This document shows positions 53,436-62,189 of a stretch of DNA of 64,000 nucleotides, piece after piece. The notes under the pieces were generated by a model. It made no database searches and had not been told where the DNA came from. It worked only from the letters and a program-made list of their open reading frames with translations. Every line of letters starts with the position of its first letter. Positions within the stretch are counted from its first letter, which is position 1. Both the position numbers and the translations under genes were made by a program. This DNA comes from Leptolyngbyaceae cyanobacterium C42_A2020_001. Its GTDB lineage: Bacteria > Cyanobacteriota > Cyanobacteriia > Leptolyngbyales > Leptolyngbyaceae. The stretch is from the NCBI GenBank assembly GCA_015272515.1, contig JACYLN010000067.1, positions 1 to 64,000 of the forward strand, read 5' to 3'.

Positions 53436-53471
53436 AGTGAGCTTGCGATCGCTAGCTCACTTTGTTATTTT
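53436..53471 (+). terminator. rho-independent terminator after the 74-residue gene
   Basis: AGTGAGCT pairs with AGCTCACT across a 10-bp loop that contains a HIP1 site, followed by TTGTTATTTT. The hairpin is 8 bp with perfect arms. Confidence 0.75.
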
Positions 53472-53692
53472 GAAAGACTATTTGGCAGCGAGAAACCAAC
53501 TTATGGATTTTCCTGACCTATCAGGGTTTTTGCTTCTACTCCAGATTTCTTAGAATAGACTGATTCCAGCTAGCGCTGCCAACAGTCTTGTCAGTGAGAT
53601 CGCTCACTTATCGTTACTCTTTTATCAAAATTTCAGGACAGAGCGACACTCTTCGTGATTCTGCTATTGTTCCCCGTTTCTAATTTTTTGCT

Positions 53693-54421
53693 ATGGAATA
53701 TAGCCCGAACCTCTCAGGGCAGCTCTACAACATGACAAGTGACCAGCCTTTTCAACAGCTTCAAGAACTCATTCAACGCATAGCAGACGCAGACACAGAT
53801 GATTTCCTTGAGCTAGCGAAACTTGCAGGACTCAGCCCGGTCGAAGATTTTTCAGGCGCAGATCTCAGAAATGTCGATCTGCGGTCTGCGGTGTTAGCGC
53901 GGGCAAACTTTATCAACACGGACCTATCAGGTGCGATTTTGATTAACACCAATTTAGAAGAAGCACGGTTGATTGGTGCTCAGCTTGTGTTGGCAGTGCT
54001 AACGGGAGCTAAGTTAGACTATGCCAAATTGGTGAGTGCCAATTTAACGGACGCTAACCTCGTGGGTGCTTCGCTCTCCAACGCTGACCTGACTCGTGCT
54101 AACCTTGCCGGTGCTGATTTAAGCCATGCTGATATGCGCCGTGCTAACCTGACTGCGGCAGCTCTATGCGGAGCGTGTTTATGTGAAGTGTCTTTAAGCC
54201 ACGCGAATTTGCGTCGATCTGACTTGAGTGGAACTGACTTGAGTGGTGCAACGTTGTTTGGAGCCGATTTAAGTAATTGCGACTTGCGAATGGCAGACCT
54301 GAGTGAAACAAATTTGGTCGGTGCTACGGTTGCACGAGCGTTGTTTGGTGCAAATCCTGGATTGTCCAGAGAAACCATGATGGAGTTAAGCGGTCGAGGC
54401 GCATCGTTTTACACGTATTGA
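53693..54421 (+). CDS. pentapeptide-repeat protein (242 aa)
   Basis: After about 50 N-terminal residues, the rest is A(D/N)LxX-type pentapeptide repeats (SGADLRNVDLRSAVL, TDANLVGASLSNADL and so on), about 32 in all. They form a right-handed quadrilateral beta-helix. No signal peptide or membrane segment is seen. The start at 53693 has no Shine-Dalgarno; the ATG at 53732 is an alternative. Its binding partner is unknown. Confidence 0.85.
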   Translation: MEYSPNLSGQLYNMTSDQPFQQLQELIQRIADADTDDFLELAKLAGLSPVEDFSGADLRNVDLRSAVLARANFINTDLSGAILINTNLEEARLIGAQLVLAVLTGAKLDYAKLVSANLTDANLVGASLSNADLTRANLAGADLSHADMRRANLTAAALCGACLCEVSLSHANLRRSDLSGTDLSGATLFGADLSNCDLRMADLSETNLVGATVARALFGANPGLSRETMMELSGRGASFYTY

Positions 54422-54447
54422 TTCGGATTGCGAGTTGAATTTAGTTC

Positions 54448-57165
54448 TCAAAACTCACACTGCGTTCCAGAGACGGAAGGCTGAGCAGAAGTAGAAACCA
54501 GGGGAAGGGTAAACCAGAATTTAGAGCCTTGACCAGGCTGGCTTTCAACCCCGATTTCTCCGCCATGGGCGGCGATAATTTGCTGACAGCGATGCAGTCC
54601 TAACCCAATACCTGTGAGTCGTTGATTATCTAACCCGCGCACGTAAAGTTGGAAGAGGCGATCGCATTGTTCTTTGTCCATCCCCGTGCCATCATCCTGC
54701 ACACTGCACCAAAGAAATTGAGTGTTTGACTCATCGCTATCTGTGGTGACGATGGTTGCTTCTAGGGTGATGGTGCGTCCGGGGGGATTGTGCTTAATGG
54801 CGTTCAGCAACAGATTTTCGAGTACGTACTGCACTTTGTTGGGGTCAGCCGTGGTAGGGGGTAGGTTTGACCCAATGTAATTGACGATCCTCGCCTGGTT
54901 TTTACAGAGCTGCGGTTCTAAGCTTGCCAAAGCATTTTCTAGAACGCAGTTTAGCAAAATTGTTTCACGGTTAAGTGCTTGCTGTTTGCAGGGTTTAGCA
55001 GCGTGGTTTTCCATCAAACTGTTGAGTAGGGTGAGTTGGCGATCGCTGCTTTCTATCATCCGCTCTAGCATAGAGCGAGGAATGGATACAGTTTCATTGC
55101 ACCTGCCACGAAGATGGTTGAGCACCATCAACATTCCCTGAACTGGAGTTCGCAAATCGTGGGTAACGGCATGAAGCAGGACATCTTTGACCTGGTTCAG
55201 GCTTTGTAGCTCGTGCATCCGTTGCTTTAGCTCCAGAGTCCGCTCCTCCACCTGGCACTCTAGATTGCTTGCCAGCATTCGCAGTTGTTGGTAGAGTTGC
55301 CCCTGCTGAATTGCAATTTCAACTTGGGTTCCCAGTTTCTTCAGCAAATCAATTTCAAAGGGTTGCCACTGGCGCGGACCGGAGCACTGGTTGACAATTA
55401 GTACGCCAAACATTTCATTATCCTGCATGATGGGTACGCCCATCCCAGCTCGCACCTGGCAGCGATCGTAGTATTCCTTTAAAAAGGGCGTTTTCTCGAT
55501 CTGCGAGGTGTCATTCACTACCCGCACCGAGTCGCGTTTGAACAACTGCCGCATTTCCTCTACGGCGTAGCTGTCGGTAACCCAGCCTAATACGGGTAAC
55601 CAATTGGGACTTACAGACTCTGCTACGGTTTGGCATGAGCTACCAGAGGAAAATTGAGCAATTAATACACGGTCTGCCTGCAAAAACTCACGAACTTCTG
55701 CGACGGTGGTGTTTAAAATGTCGTCGAGGTTGAGTGAACCGCGAATCCGTAGAGCCGTTTCTGACAATAGGCGCTCTCGGTTGGCGGCTAGCTGCAATTG
55801 AGCTTCGGCTTCTTTGCGCTCTGTAATGTCGTAAGCAGTGGCGATCGCGGCAGGTTGACCGTTGAGATAGGCAGAACCAGCCGTCATATCTACCCAGCGC
55901 TCTTTGCCCGATTTTGTCAAGATTTTGATTTCGTATCGAGGAGGAACTGTCTCGCCTCGCTGCCGCGCCAAACCGCGATCTCGCACAATTTGCCGAAAAT
56001 CGGGATGGGCTAGCTCCCAAAAAGGAATGGTCATGAGTTCTTCGCGCGAGTACCCCGTAATTGCTTCAGTTGCCGGATTGACGTAGCGCAAATGGTTGCC
56101 CTGATAGATCAGAAATGCACAAGATGCGGTTTCGGCAACGACTCGAAACCGGGCTTCACTTTGCAATAACGCTAACTCTGCCTGCTTCCGCTCTGTAATG
56201 TCTTCAAAAATCAAACCAACGCATTGATTGGGCAAGGGAAAGGCTTTGGTAGCAAAAATGCCTTCGGGAATGGTGCGATCGCCGTAGCGAACTTCGCCTA
56301 AATCGCGTTCTTTACCAGACCGAATTACATCGGCATAAATTTTAGGAAAGGCAGTGTCAACCAGATCAGGAAACACCGCTGCCATTGGGCGACCCAACAT
56401 TTTTTCAATTGGAGACTGCACCTGGAGGATGCGATGCGCCGCTGGGTTGCACTCTACCAATCGAAAGGATGTTAGATCATTGAGATCTGGCAATTGCCAA
56501 ACTAACAACCCAATTTGCATTCGTTTGGCAATGTCGCCATACAACTGCACACTTTCTTGCGCTTGCTTAAGCTGACTGATATTTTCGGCAACAGCGATGG
56601 TGTATTGAGGGGTACCGCGTTGATTGCGAACGAGAGAGTTGGTGATGCGAACCCATAGCGGTTTGCCATCTTTGCGGAGGTGCCGTTTTTCAACTTGATA
56701 AGAATCACGAGTTCCAGAAATCATTTCATTAAATAATTCGTTGTCGGCAGCGAGATCATCGGGGTGAGTAAATTCAGAAAACGTCATGCGGACTAGCTCA
56801 TCATGGCTGTAGCCCAGCATTTCCTGTAGGGCAGGATTGCTTTCTTCGATCGTGCCGTTGAGACTATCTAAACCAATGCCGATCGCCGCTCCTTCAAAAA
56901 TCCGCCGAAAGCGCTGTTCTTGAGTTTTGTGCTTTTTCTGGATGACGGATAGAGTTGCAATCGCGGCTGCAACAGTTGCCAGACTACCCAGGGCAGGCAC
57001 CAGAAACGCAACTTTGTGGAGCGTGCTATTTTCAGCAAGAGCAGGATCGATCTGCTGAACCGTGTTCCAAATCTCTGCACCTGTGCCTACCGCAGCAAGT
57101 CCACCAACGAGAGCGATCGCTCCACTCGCCAACCAGTAACGAGATGCTGATTGCTTCAACCTCAT
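54448..57165 (-). CDS. PAS/GAF sensor histidine kinase (905 aa)
   Basis: Two transmembrane segments (about 12-35 and 48-70) are followed by three PAS domains (about 90-200, 205-330 and 345-465), a GAF domain (about 475-640), a coiled coil (ECQVEERTLELKQRMHELQS), HisKA with H-box AVTHDLRTPVQG and HATPase with NLLLNAIKHNPPG, DDGTGMDKE and GIGLGLHRCQQII. No receiver is fused. The GAF domain may bind a bilin, but the Cys typical of phytochrome-type binding was not established. No cognate regulator is adjacent. Confidence 0.9.
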   Translation of the reverse strand: MRLKQSASRYWLASGAIALVGGLAAVGTGAEIWNTVQQIDPALAENSTLHKVAFLVPALGSLATVAAAIATLSVIQKKHKTQEQRFRRIFEGAAIGIGLDSLNGTIEESNPALQEMLGYSHDELVRMTFSEFTHPDDLAADNELFNEMISGTRDSYQVEKRHLRKDGKPLWVRITNSLVRNQRGTPQYTIAVAENISQLKQAQESVQLYGDIAKRMQIGLLVWQLPDLNDLTSFRLVECNPAAHRILQVQSPIEKMLGRPMAAVFPDLVDTAFPKIYADVIRSGKERDLGEVRYGDRTIPEGIFATKAFPLPNQCVGLIFEDITERKQAELALLQSEARFRVVAETASCAFLIYQGNHLRYVNPATEAITGYSREELMTIPFWELAHPDFRQIVRDRGLARQRGETVPPRYEIKILTKSGKERWVDMTAGSAYLNGQPAAIATAYDITERKEAEAQLQLAANRERLLSETALRIRGSLNLDDILNTTVAEVREFLQADRVLIAQFSSGSSCQTVAESVSPNWLPVLGWVTDSYAVEEMRQLFKRDSVRVVNDTSQIEKTPFLKEYYDRCQVRAGMGVPIMQDNEMFGVLIVNQCSGPRQWQPFEIDLLKKLGTQVEIAIQQGQLYQQLRMLASNLECQVEERTLELKQRMHELQSLNQVKDVLLHAVTHDLRTPVQGMLMVLNHLRGRCNETVSIPRSMLERMIESSDRQLTLLNSLMENHAAKPCKQQALNRETILLNCVLENALASLEPQLCKNQARIVNYIGSNLPPTTADPNKVQYVLENLLLNAIKHNPPGRTITLEATIVTTDSDESNTQFLWCSVQDDGTGMDKEQCDRLFQLYVRGLDNQRLTGIGLGLHRCQQIIAAHGGEIGVESQPGQGSKFWFTLPLVSTSAQPSVSGTQCEF

Positions 57166-57315
57166 AGCACACCAAAAAAACGCATGGCAGTCAAAGAAAC
57201 TCCTTCAAGTGAGTATCATTGCATCATTCCCTACTCTTCTAGGATGTCTGCTTCGCATCGAGAATGCTTCACCCACCCGGATGAGTGAGATTGGTTGATA
57301 TTACCTCATCCCTAA

Positions 57316-57816
57316 TCAGCCAACTCCCTCACCTGAGTTGTTAGAAGGATTTGTAGCAATATCCTGCTGGGTGGTTTCCTCCGAAACCGTAGATTTGCGG
57401 AAAAACCCTTGTTGAATCCATACCGTAAAAGCATGGGATAACAGCCCCAACGGTCCCGCAAATAGGCAAAACAGCAATGAGTGAATCGTCCAAGTGCCCG
57501 TTCGTTGCCCTTCCCAATAGATCCAGCGCCCCACAAACAAATCCATCACCAAAAAATGAGTCCAGCCGACTGCTGCTGCTCGTTCATCTGCAAAAAAGCG
57601 GGCAATGTCGGCTAGTTTTGGGTTTGCCAGTGCTTGAGCTGATTCTGGTGTGATGCTGGTGCTCAAGAGATAAAGATATAGCCCTGCTAGCACCACAAAA
57701 GGAATGAGAGAATCCATTACCCGCTTTGTGACGCTCCAATTGGGCAGAAAGATCATCAGTGTCCAAAAGGGCAGAATAAACAAGTTGGAGAAATCAAAGA
57801 GTTGAGAAATGGGCAT
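57316..57816 (-). CDS. ABA4-like membrane protein
   Basis: 166 residues with about four hydrophobic segments. Patterns LFILPFWTLMIFLPNW, WTHFLVMDLFVGRWIYWEG and LLFCLFAGPLGLLSH are characteristic of the ABA4-like (DUF4281) family. In plants ABA4 acts in neoxanthin formation; in cyanobacteria its role is not shown. The start at 57816 is favoured by family length; the longer frame to 57882 has no Shine-Dalgarno. It is downstream of the large sensor kinase on the same strand. Confidence 0.83.
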   Translation of the reverse strand: MPISQLFDFSNLFILPFWTLMIFLPNWSVTKRVMDSLIPFVVLAGLYLYLLSTSITPESAQALANPKLADIARFFADERAAAVGWTHFLVMDLFVGRWIYWEGQRTGTWTIHSLLFCLFAGPLGLLSHAFTVWIQQGFFRKSTVSEETTQQDIATNPSNNSGEGVG

Positions 57817-57939
57817 AGCCAATCCGAAAGGAGGTGGTTTGTTTACGGAGATTGTAAAAGATTGGGCGCGATCGCGCCGCATGGCAACCGTTGGAGCTTT
57901 TCAATACTCCAACGTCTAAAGATGGTTATAGGGTACTTG

Positions 57940-59640
57940 TTAAAACGAGAAGGTGGTACGTAAAACGCCGATCGCGATCGTGTCGCTGCTGCTGGTTTGC
58001 ACAGGGTTAAACAGTACCAGTACTCCTGGTGTAACGCTGATATTGTCAGTTACGCGCCAGCGATAAAACGCCTCTAGATGCAGTGTGCTGTCAGGTTGTC
58101 CTCCAGCAATCCCCCCTGTCCCTGAAATCGCGCTGGGAATGTTTAAGGTTGAAATGCCATTTTGCCGCAAGTCACTGCTGATGATTTTAGGAGGCTGCCC
58201 CACATAAATTCCGCCTAAGTTACCACGCCCAAGTAAATCAGGAAAGTTCATGAATGCCATCCAGTTAGTGGTCTCCACGCTGCCATCAAAGCCTCGGTTT
58301 TGCACCTGCGAATGGGTGTAGCCAAACCAGCCACCTAAGGTCAACTTGGGACTAACACGCCAGGAAACGGTTGCTCCAGCGGCATTTGTATTGAAGCGGG
58401 AACCAACAAAACCAATCAAATCATCCCCAACACCTGTATTCAAAAATGCATTGGTAGAGTAGGAGTTAAGGTAATACAATGTCAGGTCTACTCGACGAGT
58501 GGGCGTGAGGGCAAGCTGTACCCCTGCGGTATAAGGTCCATCAAACAATCCTGCCCGTGACGAAGGATCAGCCGCTCGCCCAGAAGCATTTCCGGCAGAA
58601 TACACCCCTTGCAAACTTGCCCAATTGGTGATTTGCCAATCAAAACCAATGCCCGCTTGCGTATTGCCTAACCCAATAATCGGGTTGCGTTGAGCAAAGG
58701 CAGAAATGGGTCCCTGCCCGGCACTTTCGTAGCGATTAGGACCTCTAAAAACGGTCACCGGGTTGACTCCTTCAGCGCCCACAATTAGCGCTAGGCGATC
58801 GCCCGCGAGAAACCGATAGGTCACGTCGCTTAAACGCAGGGAGGCACCTGTGTTTAGCTCATACCCCAGGCGGGTGTAAGTATCATTGAGAAAAAAGGGC
58901 GGATTATTAAACCCAGCACCTGTGGTCAAATTGCCTGCTTGTAGCCCAATTAAGAGAAAGTCTTGTGGGGAGAAGGCGGTTACCAAGCTGAGTTGGGTAT
59001 TGTAGCCGAAGGTGATGGTTGTGGAAGGGTCTTGGGTGTCGCGATCGCCATTGCGAGGATTCAAATCGGCGGTGTTGTTTCCGCGCCCCTGCAGCCCAAA
59101 AATTACCTGCCCATAGAGTTTTGTCGTGGTGGAAAACGGTTGTTTCTCCAGGGTGGCAGTGCGAACTTCTAGCGCTTCCGTGCGTCCCTGTAGGGCTGCC
59201 AACTCAGCCCCAAACTCTTCTTGAAGCCGCTTCACCGCTTCCAGGTCTGCTTTGGGTACCAAATCGGTAGTGGCGGCAGCGATCAGTTCTTGAATTTTGT
59301 CGAGACAGGCATTCAGCCCGGCAGCAAACTCGTAACGGCTAAGGGCACGGTTACCGCGATAGGTTTTGTCGGGATAGCCCACAATGCAACCATACCGCTC
59401 CACCAGGGATTGCAATGCCTGGTATGCCCAATCGGTGGGTTGTACATCAGACAGTTGGGAAACCGATGTAACTTGCTCGATCGCCTCATTTGCTCCATCG
59501 TTGCCTGCCAGCCCAGGAGAGAGTTGTTCAAGTTCGGTTGCTTGCGCGATCGCTGGGTAAAGCCATTTGTCTGATAAGCCACCCGCCAGTGCGACCATTA
59601 AACTGTACAACCAGACTAGCCTCAACAAAGACACCTTCAT
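57940..59640 (-). CDS. iron uptake porin, second copy
   Basis: Same family as the protein at 7003-8670: signal peptide, SLH domain (DVQPTDWAYQALQSL, YGCIVGYPDKTYRG, ALSRYEFAAG), coiled coil (ADLEAVKRLQEEF) and a barrel ending VLRTTFSF. The two share most of the SLH and coiled-coil sequence but diverge in the barrel, so they are paralogues and probably differ in permeability. The start at 59640 has GGAG with an 8-bp gap. No Fur-like box is visible upstream, in contrast to the first copy. Confidence 0.9.
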   Translation of the reverse strand: MKVSLLRLVWLYSLMVALAGGLSDKWLYPAIAQATELEQLSPGLAGNDGANEAIEQVTSVSQLSDVQPTDWAYQALQSLVERYGCIVGYPDKTYRGNRALSRYEFAAGLNACLDKIQELIAAATTDLVPKADLEAVKRLQEEFGAELAALQGRTEALEVRTATLEKQPFSTTTKLYGQVIFGLQGRGNNTADLNPRNGDRDTQDPSTTITFGYNTQLSLVTAFSPQDFLLIGLQAGNLTTGAGFNNPPFFLNDTYTRLGYELNTGASLRLSDVTYRFLAGDRLALIVGAEGVNPVTVFRGPNRYESAGQGPISAFAQRNPIIGLGNTQAGIGFDWQITNWASLQGVYSAGNASGRAADPSSRAGLFDGPYTAGVQLALTPTRRVDLTLYYLNSYSTNAFLNTGVGDDLIGFVGSRFNTNAAGATVSWRVSPKLTLGGWFGYTHSQVQNRGFDGSVETTNWMAFMNFPDLLGRGNLGGIYVGQPPKIISSDLRQNGISTLNIPSAISGTGGIAGGQPDSTLHLEAFYRWRVTDNISVTPGVLVLFNPVQTSSSDTIAIGVLRTTFSF

Positions 59641-59833
59641 TGCTTTTTCTCCGTCACACCAATCAATCAATCGAGATTAGTCTGCCGGGATCAGGCAACT
59701 CTCTCAGAATTTATCCGCCATCTTCATCATTTCTTTGACAAAGGATTTGCTGCACCCATTGGAATGTTACAAATTGGAGTATCGGGAATCCGTGAAACTG
59801 ATAATATAGTACAAAAGATCTATTCGTCGCGCT

Positions 59834-60331
59834 ATGGTTCAATATACGCTTGCCCAAAGCCCAGAAACGATTTTCAACGTGCCAGGAAAAGATTCTGCCA
59901 AGGCCCGCGATCGCGCAATGGATCAGTTGATCGAGTTGTTGGATGCTGGCAAGCTACCAACTGAACTCGTTGATGGATTTAGTCCCAAACAATTTATTGA
60001 AGTGAAAGAACCAACCCCTCTCAACACCAGCGATGATGATGCGATTACGCAAGCCGTACAAATTCTGAGTCAGCTAGCAACGTTAAAGTTGAAACTGCAA
60101 GAATCTCGCACGGAAGCATTGGAAATACGAACCCAAATTGACCTGTTGTTTAGCGATGACCCGGTGAGCGAAGAAGAGATTGCCACCATGAAAGAGGGCT
60201 TTAAGGTGCTGAAGAGCTATGCCCAAGCTAATTTGCGTTATAAGGAAGCGAGAGTACAGGCGGAACAGGCGCGGCAAGTGTTGGATCAAGCCCTGAATTC
60301 GGGGGATGCTGATAGCAAGAGTAAGGCATAG
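59834..60331 (+). CDS. hypothetical coiled-coil protein (165 aa)
   Basis: Not recognised by function. Helical with long heptad-like stretches (LSQLATLKLKLQESRTEAL and following; SYAQANLRYKEARVQAEQ). Soluble, acidic, no signal peptide. It is divergent from the second porin with a 190-bp shared region. It may be structural. Confidence 0.7.
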   Translation: MVQYTLAQSPETIFNVPGKDSAKARDRAMDQLIELLDAGKLPTELVDGFSPKQFIEVKEPTPLNTSDDDAITQAVQILSQLATLKLKLQESRTEALEIRTQIDLLFSDDPVSEEEIATMKEGFKVLKSYAQANLRYKEARVQAEQARQVLDQALNSGDADSKSKA

Positions 60332-60480
60332 GGTATGGGGCTAGGATGTCGGGAAAGAAGTCTAGGTGTGCAGATTTGAGATTGTAGATTCAGCCTGCCG
60401 TTCGGCTCTCAAGCCCCAGATCCAATCAGCAATCCTCAATCATTCCCTCATCACTCCCTACACCTCGTACCCTATTCCCC

Positions 60481-60603
60481 CTAATCACGATCGCTCGGTG
60501 GAAACAGATATTGCAGCGAAACAAATCCAGTCAAAATGACGCTACAGACGACAATGATTGCGATCGGGGTGGGGAACGTAACAAACAGTAGAGGGAGAGA
60601 CAT
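60481..60603 (-). CDS. possible single-span membrane protein (40 aa)
   Basis: A 40-residue frame with one hydrophobic stretch (TPIAIIVVCSVILTGFVSL) flanked by short polar ends. It resembles in size the small membrane subunits of photosynthetic or NDH complexes, but matches none I know. No Shine-Dalgarno is visible upstream. It contains two GATCG-type sequences that could come from HIP1, so chance is possible. The surrounding 385-bp spacer has no other gene. Confidence 0.38.
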   Translation of the reverse strand: MSLPLLFVTFPTPIAIIVVCSVILTGFVSLQYLFPPSDRD

Positions 60604-60716
60604 GGGGGGAGTGATGAAATCGTTTGTTATTAAGTTTCACCTTATCAAGCCAATTTGACAGTATTGTGAATCCTTTATTTCAGAACTTTGACTATTTCAG
60701 CGCTGCGATATTCAAA

Positions 60717-62150
60717 TCAGGGGAGAAATCCTAATTGCTCTGTTAGTTCTTGCCGGATGCGATACATGATGGTGTTGCTATCCAATTGATTGAGAATGTC
60801 TTGAATCACTGTGTTAGCGCCCTGTGCTCCCCAGCTACAGCCATTTTCCAGATACACCTGAACGGCACGCCCAACGGAATACGCGCCAAACCCAGCAAAA
60901 CTTGCCTGAGCGATCGCGGTTCCGGCATACGCCGTCAGTCCATTCGCCGAATCAACGCCAGAAGCGGCGGCGGCAGCACTTTTTCCTAAACCCAAAACAA
61001 TTCCGCTGCCAATTTCTGTGAGCAACAAACTGCCAGAACTGAGCAAAATTGCCTTCCAGAGCTTCCCAGCTTCGTGCCCAGTGACGGGTAGGCCATATAG
61101 ATCAGACAAGGCACGGATCATTGCCAGGTCTGCCACCGTTGCGCCCACCAGATCTAGGACGGCAACGGGGTTAATCGCGATCGCGATCGCTTTGTAGCGA
61201 ACAAACTTCCAGATTAGTGCTTCCGCTTCCGCTTCATGTACTTCCAACAACTTCCCAGCCAACCGTGATTCTGCTTCCCGGACTTGCACCAGGGCATTCA
61301 ACGCCATCAGCGTTCGTCCTTCCTGCCCCAAAATTTCTAAAATCTTTTCTTTCAGGTTATCTACCTGAGGCGGCGGCACTTCCCATTCATAGGTCAACCG
61401 TCCATCGGGCTGTTCCACGCGCACTTGCATCGGCGCGGGTTCTGCCGCAATCAGCACAATCTCATTGGTAGAAAGTAACCGCTGCAACGGTTGGTTGTCT
61501 GTGCTAGCAGTGGCGAGTCGTTGCAAACTCTGGTAAATCGCTTGACGACTTTGCTCAGGATATAAATCAATCTTGTTAAACACCAGCAGTAAGGGCTTCT
61601 GTGCCTGCCGTAGCTCACACAGTGCTTGATACTCGGTGCGGGTGATGTCTCCAGCGACTACGAAGAGAATTAAGTCCGATTGCCGCGCGATCACCTGCGC
61701 CATTTCTGCCCGCGTGTGTCCATCGATCTCATCCAGTCCAGGGGTGTCAATGAGTTCAATCTGCAAATCGCCCGCTTTCTGTTTGTCGTTGCCGTAGGGC
61801 GACCAGACCACCGCTTGGGGAGCCAGCGTCACCCCATTCAGTGGACCTGTGGGCAATACCTTTTGCCCCAGCAGTGCATTCAACACGGCGGATTTTCCCC
61901 GACTTACCAGCCCAAACACTGCCACCCGTGCTACGTTGTTTTCCAGTTTATTGAGTGTTACCGAGAGCCGATCCATATCCGTTTTGAGCATAGTTTGGGT
62001 GGATGCGGCAGGTGGATGGTTCCTGGCGGCTCGAAAGTAAGCGGTGTAGCGGTTCAATGCCTGCCGCAAACTGGCACGGGCACGCTGTAAATACACGGTC
62101 TGCGGCTCGGTTGGGGTGGAGTTGGGAGGGGATGAGATGGGCTGAATCAA
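60717..62150 (-). CDS. Era/dynamin-like GTPase with membrane-associated C-terminus (477 aa)
   Basis: G1 GLVSRGKS (80-87), G3 DTPG (135-138) and G4 NKID (192-195) are complete, so GTP binding and hydrolysis are likely. The C-terminal half has long hydrophobic helices and Gly/Ala-rich stretches (AVLDLVGATVADLAMIRAL; SGIVLGLGKSAAAAASGVDS) of the DUF697 type, so it is probably membrane-bound. It is 39 bp downstream of the second GTPase gene on the same strand. Confidence 0.85.
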   Translation of the reverse strand: MIQPISSPPNSTPTEPQTVYLQRARASLRQALNRYTAYFRAARNHPPAASTQTMLKTDMDRLSVTLNKLENNVARVAVFGLVSRGKSAVLNALLGQKVLPTGPLNGVTLAPQAVVWSPYGNDKQKAGDLQIELIDTPGLDEIDGHTRAEMAQVIARQSDLILFVVAGDITRTEYQALCELRQAQKPLLLVFNKIDLYPEQSRQAIYQSLQRLATASTDNQPLQRLLSTNEIVLIAAEPAPMQVRVEQPDGRLTYEWEVPPPQVDNLKEKILEILGQEGRTLMALNALVQVREAESRLAGKLLEVHEAEAEALIWKFVRYKAIAIAINPVAVLDLVGATVADLAMIRALSDLYGLPVTGHEAGKLWKAILLSSGSLLLTEIGSGIVLGLGKSAAAAASGVDSANGLTAYAGTAIAQASFAGFGAYSVGRAVQVYLENGCSWGAQGANTVIQDILNQLDSNTIMYRIRQELTEQLGFLP

Positions 62151-62189
62151 GGTGAGCAGAGAAGCAAGATAAAGGACTTTCCTACCGTA

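Noticed and set aside
59671-59833. Fur box upstream of the second porin
   Set aside because: TGATAATATAG near 59799 has only one half-site; the second arm is missing.
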